Source: a bacterium
Lineage (GTDB): Bacteria > Vulcanimicrobiota > Xenobia > Xenobiales > JADMJV01
Assembly: GCA_030149525.1 (NCBI GenBank)
Contig: JASBRJ010000092.1
Location: forward strand, 1-41,305
Direction: 5' to 3'
DNA length: 41,305 nt
Shown here: positions 13,846 to 21,987 of the stretch, piece after piece
Layout: each line of letters begins with the position of its first letter
Numbering within the stretch: the stretch's first letter is position 1
Notes under the pieces: generated by a model
Told to the model about the DNA's origin: nothing
Databases searched by the model: none
Seen by the model: only the letters and a program-made list of their open reading frames with translations
Position numbers and translations under genes: made by a program

Positions 13846-15177
13846 CTATTGTTCGATAAACCGGGCAATCGGCGTGCGACCGGCGAGAACTTTGTCTCCC
13901 TGGCTGACCAGCACTTCTACCTTGTCCTTGGGAAGATAGATATCGGTTCGCGAACCAAAGCGAATCATTCCGAATCTTTCTCCTTGGGTCAGGAGTTCTC
14001 CACGTTGGCACCAGGTGAAGATCTTGCGAGCAACCACGCCGCTCCTCTGAGCGATGGCACATCGACCTTGTTCGTTTTCTAGAACGATGTAGCTGGAGTC
14101 GTTGTCTTCGGCGCTGCCCAGGAATGCCGGCGAAAATCCCCCGGGTTCGTCCCATCGGTCGACGACTCGACCGGCAACCGGAGCGCGGTTGATGTGAACG
14201 TCGGCTACCGAGAGGAAAATCTCAATGCGGGTCCAGTTCTCGTCTCCCAGGCGCGGGTGACGGCTATCTCGAATTCCGATGATGTGGCCGTCGGCAGCGG
14301 AGAGGCAAAGTTCTTTGTTGGCCACCACGAGACGCTTGGGATCCCGGTGGAACCAGGCCGCGAACCCGGCCATAGCCATGGGGATCTGCCAGCCGCGTCT
14401 GCCGGACATCTTCCAAGCCATTCCTGCTCCCAGAAAAGCTCCCACGACCGGCATACCGTCTGTACAAAAGGAGAAGGGGCCGATACTCACTCGACGTCGT
14501 TCTGGATCTGGTTTCATTCCTATAGCTGCCTCCGGTGCAGGTTGTTCGAATCTCAAAGATCTCACCACGGCGGGCGGGAAGTTGGAGCGGATCACTTCGC
14601 TTCGAAACTCGAAGGTTTCCAACATATCTCGAATTTGGTCGCTCACTTGCTCGTAGCGCTCGTCTTTGTGGACAGGCTGCAGGGCATCTCGAATATCTCG
14701 GAAGTAAGCGTACTCGATATAGGTAAGAGAGCCACCCGGTTTGAGGAGAAACTTGTAGTGCCCGATCACTTTCTTAAGGATGTCACTATCGAGAGTTGTG
14801 AAAGGTATGGAGGAGATGATGATGTCGAAGTCGTTCTCCGTGCCAAGGTCGGTAACGTCGCCCATGTAGAAGTCTACCTGGTCGACGCGGGCTGCGAACT
14901 TGGGCTCCTCTTCGAACCGTTTCTTGACATAATTAAGAAAGCTCTCGTTGAGGTCGCACACTGTGAGGTGATCCTCGTCGGTCATGGCTTCCAGAATCGC
15001 CTCGGTCACGGGGCCTGTCCCACACCCCACTTCCAGGATTCGTTTGGGGCCGCGCTTACGTCGAATCTCCGAACACAGAGACCGAGCGGCGGGGTAGCCG
15101 GTGGGGAAAACGGCACCGATATCACTGAAACCGTTGCCGAGCTGTTGCAAAAACAAGTACTTATCGCGAAGACTCAT
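13846..15177 (-). CDS. Fusion of phospholipid N-methyltransferase-like domain and phosphatidylserine decarboxylase
   Basis: A 443-residue two-domain enzyme. Residues 1 to about 215 form a class I SAM-dependent methyltransferase: ILEVGCGTG (47-55), an acidic VCDLNESF, and SSIPF (122-126) at the post-II position as in PmtA-type PE N-methyltransferases. Residues about 225-443 form a short-chain PS decarboxylase: FHRDP, SVADVHINRAP (His328) and the self-processing RFGSRTD at Gly408-Ser409, so cleavage would give a pyruvoyl alpha chain of about 35 residues while the methyltransferase stays on the beta chain. The start is ATG 15177 (a TTG at 15192 is the alternative). Substrate PS is inferred from the convergent pssA; PE methylation, leading to monomethyl-PE or phosphatidylcholine, is inferred. 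Confidence 0.85.
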   Translation of the reverse strand: MSLRDKYLFLQQLGNGFSDIGAVFPTGYPAARSLCSEIRRKRGPKRILEVGCGTGPVTEAILEAMTDEDHLTVCDLNESFLNYVKKRFEEEPKFAARVDQVDFYMGDVTDLGTENDFDIIISSIPFTTLDSDILKKVIGHYKFLLKPGGSLTYIEYAYFRDIRDALQPVHKDERYEQVSDQIRDMLETFEFRSEVIRSNFPPAVVRSLRFEQPAPEAAIGMKPDPERRRVSIGPFSFCTDGMPVVGAFLGAGMAWKMSGRRGWQIPMAMAGFAAWFHRDPKRLVVANKELCLSAADGHIIGIRDSRHPRLGDENWTRIEIFLSVADVHINRAPVAGRVVDRWDEPGGFSPAFLGSAEDNDSSYIVLENEQGRCAIAQRSGVVARKIFTWCQRGELLTQGERFGMIRFGSRTDIYLPKDKVEVLVSQGDKVLAGRTPIARFIEQ

Positions 15178-15307
15178 TCGGCACCGTTCCAAGGCTAATA
15201 CAAAGTTCCTGTTGTTTTTGCGAGGCTGTTAACCTGGATTTTACAACCTATCCATGAACCTGGTGGATGATGAAGTTAGAAATTCGGTCAGGACGAGGGG
15301 AAAAAAT

Positions 15308-16297
15308 ATGTTACAGAAGATTTTCGGCTACAAAGTGGAGCTGGTTGAGCACTCAACGGAGTACACACTTGTGAAGGCGGAAAAACCTGTAACCGTGGGC
15401 ACCCAGATCCCCGTTCGGGTGAGTGGGTCTAACGGCCGACGGACACCTGCCATCCCTCTATTTGTGATCTCCTGCCGACCCTGCGAGCTGGGTGGATACC
15501 TTATCACCGGCCGATTCCTGGTTGAGCATCCCGACCTGTCGGGGTTTGAAATTCCCGCCGGAATCGAGAGCGACTCCAGCCTCCGGGCCGACCCACGCGT
15601 CAATTGCCATCTTTGCGTGATCTCGCGCGAACTTCCCGGCTACAAAGTGATGACTATCGACCTCTCCGAAGGCGGCCTCCAAGTTGAAGCCCCTTCCCGC
15701 GTGGCGCTCGGAAGCGGCGTTCTCCTACGCATCGAATTCGATACCGATAAACTCCCTGCCATTCAAGCTTCTGCCACGGTGGCCTGGTGCAGCAAAATCG
15801 AACGCGGCCGCTACCGCATCGGACTCCAGTTCAAGAATCTCGATCAACGTTCAAGTGATGTTATCGGTCTGTATCGCAGACTGGTCCACCGACGCAATGA
15901 GTCCGACATCACCACCAGAACATTGGGCGACACCACGGAGATGGTGGAGGATGTGTTGATCGAAAGCAATGTTCCAACCCTTCAAGTTCTCCAGTGGGAG
16001 GGCCGACCGATTCTCGAGTGTGCTTTTATGGTGGGATACCGACGCTATGGAACCGACCTGCAGGTTAGGATCCGAGGTGGTCAAACCGGAGTTCGCGTGA
16101 GAGACTACTCCTTCCGTTACCTTCAGGCTATGCAAGACAATATCGGTTGCGATCCCGACGGCCGTGAAGTAGCTGAGTTTCGCTACGCCGAAGCCGGTGA
16201 GGGGTTTTTCCGATTTCAGTTTTTAGACCAACAAAAGCTCCCTCTCCTGGATATCGTTGCAAGAACCTGTTCGGAGCAATCCACCGAACAAAACTGA
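15308..16297 (+). CDS. PilZ-domain protein (putative c-di-GMP effector)
   Basis: A 329-residue protein with a central PilZ-like domain: an RxxxR-like basic stretch around PRVNCHLCV and the TIDLSEGGLQ core, corresponding to the D/NxSxxG motif. A short beta-rich N-terminal domain (1-90) and a C-terminal domain of unknown type (about 205-329) flank it, similar to YcgR/flagellar-brake layouts but not assignable. ATG 15308 is chosen because GAGGGG lies seven bases upstream; ATG 15254 lacks one. c-di-GMP binding is inferred, because the Arg pair position is only approximate here. It is divergent from the PS decarboxylase fusion and 30 bases upstream of the permease gene. Confidence 0.75.
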   Translation: MLQKIFGYKVELVEHSTEYTLVKAEKPVTVGTQIPVRVSGSNGRRTPAIPLFVISCRPCELGGYLITGRFLVEHPDLSGFEIPAGIESDSSLRADPRVNCHLCVISRELPGYKVMTIDLSEGGLQVEAPSRVALGSGVLLRIEFDTDKLPAIQASATVAWCSKIERGRYRIGLQFKNLDQRSSDVIGLYRRLVHRRNESDITTRTLGDTTEMVEDVLIESNVPTLQVLQWEGRPILECAFMVGYRRYGTDLQVRIRGGQTGVRVRDYSFRYLQAMQDNIGCDPDGREVAEFRYAEAGEGFFRFQFLDQQKLPLLDIVARTCSEQSTEQN

Positions 16298-16327
16298 TGC
16301 ACTAGGAGATTTCTAAAAAAGAGATCC

Positions 16328-17722
16328 ATGTCTGTCCTGATTCTTATTCTGGCTCTCGGTCTTTTGATGACCGTAGCCTATCGAGGCTACTCTGTAGTCG
16401 TGGGAGCGCCGGTCTGTGCGCTCCTAGCTGTTTTTCTGGCTTTAGGTCCCAAAGCGGTGCTACCGGTCTTCGCCGGGCTCTTCATGACCAAGATGGTCAA
16501 TTTTATCGCTCTCTACCTGCCCGTCTTCTTGTTGGGGGCGCTCTTCGGGAAGATGATGGAGCTGACGGGAGCCGCAGCTTCCATATCGGGTCGAATCGTT
16601 TCCGCTCTGGGCGAGAAACACTCCATGGGCGCGGTCGTTCTTGCCTGCGCCATCCTGACCTACGGCGGGGTCTCGCTCTTTGTAGTGGCCTTCGCCGTTT
16701 ATCCTTTCGCCAAGGCTCTTTTCCGTCGTTCAAGCCTTCCGGAAAGGCTAATCCCAGGGACCATAGCGCTCGGTTCTTTCACCTTTACCATGGATGCTTT
16801 GCCCGGAACTCCTCAGATTCAGAATGTCATTCCCACAACTTTCTTCGGCACGGATCTTTACGCCGCACCTATCCTGGGAATCTGTGGGGCTCTCTTTGTC
16901 CTAACCTGCGGTATGATGTTTCTGACTCGACGGAAGCTCCAATTAGGACCGGAAGATTATTCCCACAAGCCCGTCGACCCGGATGAAGCGATGGAAGACG
17001 AGTCGGAACTTCCCTCCGCCTTCCTCTCCTTCTTACCGCTCCTCACCGTAGCGATGGTGAACTTCTTCGTGAGCAAGGCGCTGAGGAATTATCCCCAGCG
17101 CGATATTGCGCTCTCGGAATTTGGTCTCGAGAGTGATGTGGTCGTTCATCTCGACAAGATGGGGGGGATCTTCTCCATCGAAGTGGCCCTGGTTTGTGGA
17201 ATCACTCTGTCGGTCATCTTGGGTCTTTCTAAGCTCAAAGATAAAGTTCAACAGGGAATGAATAAAGCGGTGGCCGGGGCTATGCTGGCGGCTTTGAATA
17301 CCGGTTCAGAGTACGGTTTCGGGGCCGTTATCGCCGCCCTGCCGGGATTTCTCCTGGTGAAAGAAAAGCTGGTGGGCGCTTTCTCAAACCCCCTGCTCAA
17401 CGAGGCGGTATCGGTCAATCTTTTGGCCGGAATCACAGGAAGCGCCTCAGGTGGAATGAGTATCGCCTTGGCCGCCATGGCCGAGAACTTTAAGCAAGCA
17501 GCCAGTGCCGCCGATATCCCCTTCGAGGTGCTGCACCGAGTCGCTTCCATGGCTTCCGGGGGCATGGACACGCTGCCCCACAACGGCGCGGTCATAACGC
17601 TTCTTATGATCACAGGAATGAGCCATCGCCAGTCTTACGGAGATATCTTCGCCATCACTTGCATCAAGACGATGGCCGTCTTTTTCATCATCGGGATCTA
17701 CACATTCACCGGTCTCGTGTAG
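16328..17722 (+). CDS. GntP-family permease, probable D-3-hydroxybutyrate/organic-acid importer
   Basis: A 464-residue membrane protein of the GntP (gluconate:H+ symporter) family with about 12-13 hydrophobic segments. Conserved parts are an early RGYSVVVGAP, LTYGGVSLFVVAF near residue 118, TMDALPGTPQIQN near 155, and HNGAVITLLMITGMSHRQSYGD near the C terminus. GntP members carry gluconate, D-glycerate or related hydroxy acids; the one linked to 3-hydroxybutyrate dehydrogenase genes is thought to carry D-3-hydroxybutyrate. The dehydrogenase gene follows about 65 bases downstream, which supports that substrate. Same strand as the PilZ gene, so co-transcription with it is possible. Confidence 0.88.
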   Translation: MSVLILILALGLLMTVAYRGYSVVVGAPVCALLAVFLALGPKAVLPVFAGLFMTKMVNFIALYLPVFLLGALFGKMMELTGAAASISGRIVSALGEKHSMGAVVLACAILTYGGVSLFVVAFAVYPFAKALFRRSSLPERLIPGTIALGSFTFTMDALPGTPQIQNVIPTTFFGTDLYAAPILGICGALFVLTCGMMFLTRRKLQLGPEDYSHKPVDPDEAMEDESELPSAFLSFLPLLTVAMVNFFVSKALRNYPQRDIALSEFGLESDVVVHLDKMGGIFSIEVALVCGITLSVILGLSKLKDKVQQGMNKAVAGAMLAALNTGSEYGFGAVIAALPGFLLVKEKLVGAFSNPLLNEAVSVNLLAGITGSASGGMSIALAAMAENFKQAASAADIPFEVLHRVASMASGGMDTLPHNGAVITLLMITGMSHRQSYGDIFAITCIKTMAVFFIIGIYTFTGLV

Positions 17723-17789
17723 GGTAACGTTTGGGAAATTTTCACTCCCCGGCAGTGACTCGGGCTCAAGCCGGGAAAGGGTGGGTATG

Positions 17790-18563
17790 ATGAAATCGAA
17801 CCACGCTCTCGTCACCGGGGCAACATCGGGAATTGGATACGCCATGGCTCGTCGCCTGGTGGAACTGGGTTATCGAGTCAGTGTCAACGGACTCCTGGGG
17901 GAAGAAGACCCGAACGACTTCCTGATGAGTTTTGGAGACAGAGAGAGAGTGCGGTTCGCCGAGGCGGATCTGAGAAGCTCCCAGCCCATCGAGAAGATGA
18001 TGAAAGAGGCTAAGCAGGCCTTCGGACCCATCTCTGTTCTGGTCAATAACGCGGGCATTCAGCATGTGTCGCCGGTGGAAGACTTTGCGGTGGAAAAATG
18101 GGATGCCATTATCGCCATCAACATGAGTTCGGCCTTTCATACAATCCGGTTGGCGGTGCCGGACATGAAAGATCTGGGATGGGGTCGAATCATCAATCTC
18201 GCTTCAGCGCACGCCCTGGTGGCTTCCCCCTTCAAGACGGCCTACGTCTCGGCAAAGCATGGCGTGCTGGGTCTCACCAAGACCGTCGCTCTGGAACTTG
18301 CCAAGCACAACATTACCTGCACCGCAATTTGCCCCGGGTATGTGAAGACCCCTCTGGTGGAAAAGCAGATCCCCGACACGGCGAAAGCTCGAGGAATGAC
18401 CGAACAGGAGGTGGTCGAGAAGGTTCTTCTGGCGGCCCAGCCCACCGGAAAATTCGTGACTGTGGAACAGATCGCCGATGCTATGGAATTCCTGCTCTCC
18501 GACGGCGCGGCGAATATTACAGGTTCGGCTTTGTCGATAGATGGCGGTTGGATCGCTCAGTAA
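17790..18563 (+). CDS. bdhA: D-3-hydroxybutyrate dehydrogenase (SDR family)
   Basis: A 257-residue NAD-dependent short-chain dehydrogenase that would oxidise D-3-hydroxybutyrate to acetoacetate. It has the cofactor motif TGATSGIG, NNAGIQHVSPVE, and the catalytic residues Ser139, Tyr152 and Lys156 in ASAHALVASPFKTAYVSAKHG. The stretches NNAGIQHVSPVEDF and CPGYVKTPLVEKQ match the 3-hydroxybutyrate-dehydrogenase subfamily rather than generic SDRs. ATG 17790 is chosen (AAAGGG eight bases before); ATG 17787 and GTG 17781 are in frame. Neighbouring GntP permease supports a role in ketone-body or poly-hydroxybutyrate monomer use. The tail overlaps the opposing M14 gene by 47 bases. Confidence 0.93.
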   Translation: MKSNHALVTGATSGIGYAMARRLVELGYRVSVNGLLGEEDPNDFLMSFGDRERVRFAEADLRSSQPIEKMMKEAKQAFGPISVLVNNAGIQHVSPVEDFAVEKWDAIIAINMSSAFHTIRLAVPDMKDLGWGRIINLASAHALVASPFKTAYVSAKHGVLGLTKTVALELAKHNITCTAICPGYVKTPLVEKQIPDTAKARGMTEQEVVEKVLLAAQPTGKFVTVEQIADAMEFLLSDGAANITGSALSIDGGWIAQ

Positions 18564-19890
18564 CCTGTTTTAGGAAGGTCATGGCGGCCCGAACCCCTTT
18601 TTGAACGCCTAACTCACGTTTTGCGCCGGCAGGCTGAAAAGACGTTTCCAACTCCAGAACCATAGAAGTGATGCCCCTTTTTTTGGCTAGCTGAATCGAA
18701 GTTCCGGTGGTGGCTCCGTAGCTGTTGAGGTCGAGAACTTTGTAGTCGGGAAGCTCGGTGTTCAAGGCCTTGATGAGCGGCGAATTCTTGGCCAACTCTT
18801 GCTCGTCGGTCATGATCATCAGTTTTCCGTAGCCGTGGAGGTCGAGCCAATGCGTGATCTCTGAATGTTCGTCTAGAAAACGCTCAACCGCTTGCGACTC
18901 CGGTTCGGAGAGGGCGGACTTCCCGCGGAAAGAGGGAGAGCCCAGTCTGTCGGAGCCTCCTTTGTCGTCGGAGGTTGAGTGGGGGGAGTCTCCGGCCAGG
19001 CGCCATTCGGCGGAGTAATTTCGGTTAATATCCACTCCGTTGGCATTGGTTCGAACAGAAGGGTCCTCGGTTCTCGACTTCTCGTATCCGTCGGAGTTAT
19101 GAACCGGCATAATCCAGGCCGTCAATGTCTCGTGGAGTTGCGGCGTGTTGACAAGTTCTCGAGCTGTTTCCAAAGCCACTTGACCGGTGAGCCACTCTCT
19201 TGCGTGACTGAGCCCGGAGATAAAAGCGTGGTTGTCACCATGACCGATTCGCATGACCTGGATGTCGCGTCCCTCGCGAGTTTTTCCGATGGACAAGACT
19301 TTCACCAGGTCCGGACGTTCCCCGGCCAGGTCAAGCATGGCCTTCTGGTAGCCCTTGGAATCTAGATATTCGACGACCTGAGGGGGGATCTGTTTGGTCA
19401 GCCGATGGAACTGAAAGTCGAGAAGGCTGTCGTTTTCGTAACTGAGTTTCTTGGGAGCGGCCTCGCTGAGGATCTCATCGGGGGTGACGACAAAGTCGGC
19501 ATTGCCGTCGTAGAAGTTGGCCGTCTCATACTCGGAAGGGTCAACCCATCCCGTTAGAGACTGAGATTGGACTTGATAAACCTCGGCGGGGCCTTCGGGG
19601 CGGTCGAAACGGGCGGCAAAAGTCTTCAATTGCCCCGGAGAGGTAAGTTCCTCAGAGGTCTCTCTTTTGAGGCTGACTCTATCTTGATATTTGACTTCCA
19701 GCTCTCGGCTCACCAAAACCTTCTCACCGTTGGCCAGGCGGGTGGCCACTTCGTCGGCGCCGATGGCTTTGGAGCCTAGAAGAAATCTGGGTCGTCCAAA
19801 CCGAAAGGTCTCCGTGGCATTGTGGACGCCGTCCAGATTCCATCTGCGGTTGTTGCGAGCTATCAAATTCTGATACGAGGTGCCTGCCAT
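18517..19890 (-). CDS. M14 zinc carboxypeptidase with N-terminal EF-hand-like loop (copy 1)
   Basis: A 457-residue protein of the M14 family. An N-terminal region of unknown fold (1-120) is followed by a single 12-residue EF-hand-like loop with Asp128, Asn130, Asp132, Thr136 and Glu139. The M14 domain (about 155-445) has zinc ligands His229 and Glu232 in HAREW, His352 in DLHGYG, substrate-binding Asn289/Arg290 in DINRNY, and the catalytic Glu413 in VLELE. No signal peptide is visible at MAGTSYQ, so either export is non-Sec or the enzyme is intracellular. Cleavage of C-terminal residues or of peptidoglycan peptides are both possible. A paralogue lies at 20662-21912. Confidence 0.88.
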   Translation of the reverse strand: MAGTSYQNLIARNNRRWNLDGVHNATETFRFGRPRFLLGSKAIGADEVATRLANGEKVLVSRELEVKYQDRVSLKRETSEELTSPGQLKTFAARFDRPEGPAEVYQVQSQSLTGWVDPSEYETANFYDGNADFVVTPDEILSEAAPKKLSYENDSLLDFQFHRLTKQIPPQVVEYLDSKGYQKAMLDLAGERPDLVKVLSIGKTREGRDIQVMRIGHGDNHAFISGLSHAREWLTGQVALETARELVNTPQLHETLTAWIMPVHNSDGYEKSRTEDPSVRTNANGVDINRNYSAEWRLAGDSPHSTSDDKGGSDRLGSPSFRGKSALSEPESQAVERFLDEHSEITHWLDLHGYGKLMIMTDEQELAKNSPLIKALNTELPDYKVLDLNSYGATTGTSIQLAKKRGITSMVLELETSFQPAGAKRELGVQKGVRAAMTFLKQVTERSNRHLSTKPNL

Positions 19891-20003
19891 GACGTTATTG
19901 TAGTCTCAGGTCGTGAAAAGAGACTGATAGTTTCTCCCTTCGGATACCCGGCTTGACACCCTTGGGATGGAACCCTTGCAGCTAGCTCATGAGAAAGTAA
20001 AGT

Positions 20004-20669
20004 ATGAGCGAAATCTTGCCGGGACGAAAAGGAGCCCTTCTTCTTTGGGTTATGCTTCTGGGGGCCTTAGTGACAGGTCTGATGACCTATGATGTATCGC
20101 CCCTTCAACTGGCCCAACGACTCTCACTGATGGCGGAGAACGCATGGTGGGCCGGGCCTGTTTTTGTAATTTTCTTCGTGCTTCGAACCGTTACGTTTTT
20201 CTCCACAGCGGTTATGGCGGTTGCAGCAGGAGCTTTTTTTGGAGTTGGCTGGGGTAGCGTTCTCACCCTTGTGGGAGCGTTCCTGAGTGCCCTGCTGGGT
20301 CACTTCTTGGGTTCTTATTTTGATGTGGAGCATCTCTTCAGAGGTTCTCAGCGGATACGGAAATTTGCTCGAGGAACCCGGAGAAAGGGCTTCAAAGCTG
20401 TTTTGGTCGCCCATCTTGTCCACACGCCGTTTGACGTTGTCAATGTTTTGGCAGGCTCGCTCGGAGTGGATAAGCGGCCGTTTCTCAAGGCGGCCATGCT
20501 GGGTTCGCTGCCGGGATTTTTGGGTTTTGTCTTTCTCGGTCATTCCTCCGGTTTGTCCGAAGGCTCTCTTAACATTCAGCCGGCCTATCTGGTGGTGGCA
20601 ACTCTCTTGCTTCTTGTTTCCATTGCGTTTTCAGAATGGTTAAATCGTCGCAAGCGGTCCATCACTTGA
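20004..20669 (+). CDS. TVP38/TMEM64 (VTT/SNARE-associated) membrane protein
   Basis: A 221-residue membrane protein of the VTT (DedA-related) superfamily. It has an N-terminal TM helix (about 11-27), a re-entrant-type FSTAVMAVAAGAFFGVGWG segment (about residues 66-84) with the family's glycine-rich hairpin, SALLGHFLGSYF, and a C-terminal pair of TM helices. The family is linked to lipid scrambling and undecaprenyl-phosphate or phospholipid transport. The specific role here is unknown. It is flanked by the two M14 genes on the opposite strand and overlaps the second by eight bases. Confidence 0.85.
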   Translation: MSEILPGRKGALLLWVMLLGALVTGLMTYDVSPLQLAQRLSLMAENAWWAGPVFVIFFVLRTVTFFSTAVMAVAAGAFFGVGWGSVLTLVGAFLSALLGHFLGSYFDVEHLFRGSQRIRKFARGTRRKGFKAVLVAHLVHTPFDVVNVLAGSLGVDKRPFLKAAMLGSLPGFLGFVFLGHSSGLSEGSLNIQPAYLVVATLLLLVSIAFSEWLNRRKRSIT

Positions 20670-21912
20670 CCATATTGTATCTGTCGGGAACGATACGCTC
20701 GGGCAGGTTCCCCTCTTTTGACTCTTTCAGCAACTCGTCTACAAAAGTCATGTTGGCTCCGTGGAATCGCTCACTGGTGGAGGAGAGGACTGCAGGATCG
20801 GGTTGAAAGCAGTCGTTGATCTCCACCAGCATCCCCACGATTCCGTTGATGTATTGGATATCTAACCCAGAGCCGGAGATAGGATAAAGTCCGCAGGAGG
20901 TTTTTAGCTCCATGTCGCCCCCGGCGGCTTCGACCAGCTTGCCACCCAGGCGCCGAAAGAGGTCCCCGTGTTCAACATCGCCCTTGTGATAGCCCGGCGG
21001 GTAAACGAAGGATTCGCCGAACGAATGATAACTTAGAACTCCCCGGATGTTCGGGTTCCCTAGCTCCAATCTTTGCAGGGCATCGGTCTCAGCCTCGCTT
21101 CCACCGAACTCACCTCGATAAACCGGGCTCCAGGGCGCATCGTTACCGTTCTCAAAATCGTCTTGCCAGTGATTTGGCTTATCCCCTAGGGGGCGGAAAA
21201 TGAGGTTGCCCAGTTCCGAACCATCGCCGTAGTTGCGATTGATGTCGACACCCACCTCGAAAATGCGAGCGCCATTAACGACGGTGTCCACGGGAGCGCG
21301 ATTCTTGCGCCAAGTGTTGTCGACGTTTCGGCTGTACTCAAGGCCGTCGGCGTTGACAACGGGAGAGAACCACAATTCCGCACTCTCTAAGCGACGTACG
21401 TAGTCTTCCTCTCCGGCAGCATACTTTTCCAAAGTTTTTGCAGCGCTGTCGAAGACCACCTCGGCTGTCGACCACTCTCTGGCGTGCTCTAAACCTTTGA
21501 AGACGACACCAACCTTATGAGAACTGTCCTTTTTGGCGTCGGCGGTGACTCGAAGGGCGTAGATAGGGCGGCCTTCGGCAGTCTTTCCGAGCACCTTCAA
21601 TTCGCAGGCCTCCGGATATTTCTTAGCTAGACTTTTGAGGCCGGCCTCGACGTCTTCAAAACTGCGATACCCGTCTTTGGCAGGATTAGGGATTCCGGCA
21701 AGATGAAATTTGTTTTCGAAGAGTCGATTTTCTCGATTGTTTCCGAATTTGCTTTCCTCAGGGAGACCGTAGTAAAAAGCGATCTCGTCGTTTTTGAGAT
21801 AGCCGTTACCGTCCTTGTCGATGTTCTGCGCTTCGGTGGTCCTGTTGGGCGCAACCGTGACTGTTCGACCTTGATGATGGAATCGGTATGTCCGCGTGAG
21901 ATTCGTCTGCAT
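20662..21912 (-). CDS. M14 zinc carboxypeptidase with N-terminal EF-hand-like loop (copy 2)
   Basis: A 416-residue M14 enzyme. A canonical single EF-hand loop is visible at Asp32, Asp34, Asn36, Gly37, Tyr38, Lys40 and Glu43 (DKDGNGYLKNDE). The catalytic domain (about 80-400) contains His143 and Glu146 in HAREW, Asn225/Arg226 in DINRNY, His296 in SYHSFGE and Glu364 in MLVEIND. The N terminus (MQTNLTRTYRFH) carries no Sec signal. The EF loop sits about 100 residues before the zinc motif, as in copy 1, so the two probably share an ancestral layout. Calcium regulation is inference. It is the last gene of the minus-strand run that begins at 25171. Confidence 0.9.
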   Translation of the reverse strand: MQTNLTRTYRFHHQGRTVTVAPNRTTEAQNIDKDGNGYLKNDEIAFYYGLPEESKFGNNRENRLFENKFHLAGIPNPAKDGYRSFEDVEAGLKSLAKKYPEACELKVLGKTAEGRPIYALRVTADAKKDSSHKVGVVFKGLEHAREWSTAEVVFDSAAKTLEKYAAGEEDYVRRLESAELWFSPVVNADGLEYSRNVDNTWRKNRAPVDTVVNGARIFEVGVDINRNYGDGSELGNLIFRPLGDKPNHWQDDFENGNDAPWSPVYRGEFGGSEAETDALQRLELGNPNIRGVLSYHSFGESFVYPPGYHKGDVEHGDLFRRLGGKLVEAAGGDMELKTSCGLYPISGSGLDIQYINGIVGMLVEINDCFQPDPAVLSSTSERFHGANMTFVDELLKESKEGNLPERIVPDRYNMVK

Positions 21913-21987
21913 AATCCTGAACCTGGCTTCTCCTGCTTAGCATGAGAATACCCGGTACGTCTTAAAAAAAGCTGACGAAAGAGTTCT

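Noticed and set aside
14194-15198. 334-residue plus-strand frame over the methyltransferase-decarboxylase gene
   Set aside because: Antisense shadow of a gene with complete catalytic motifs.
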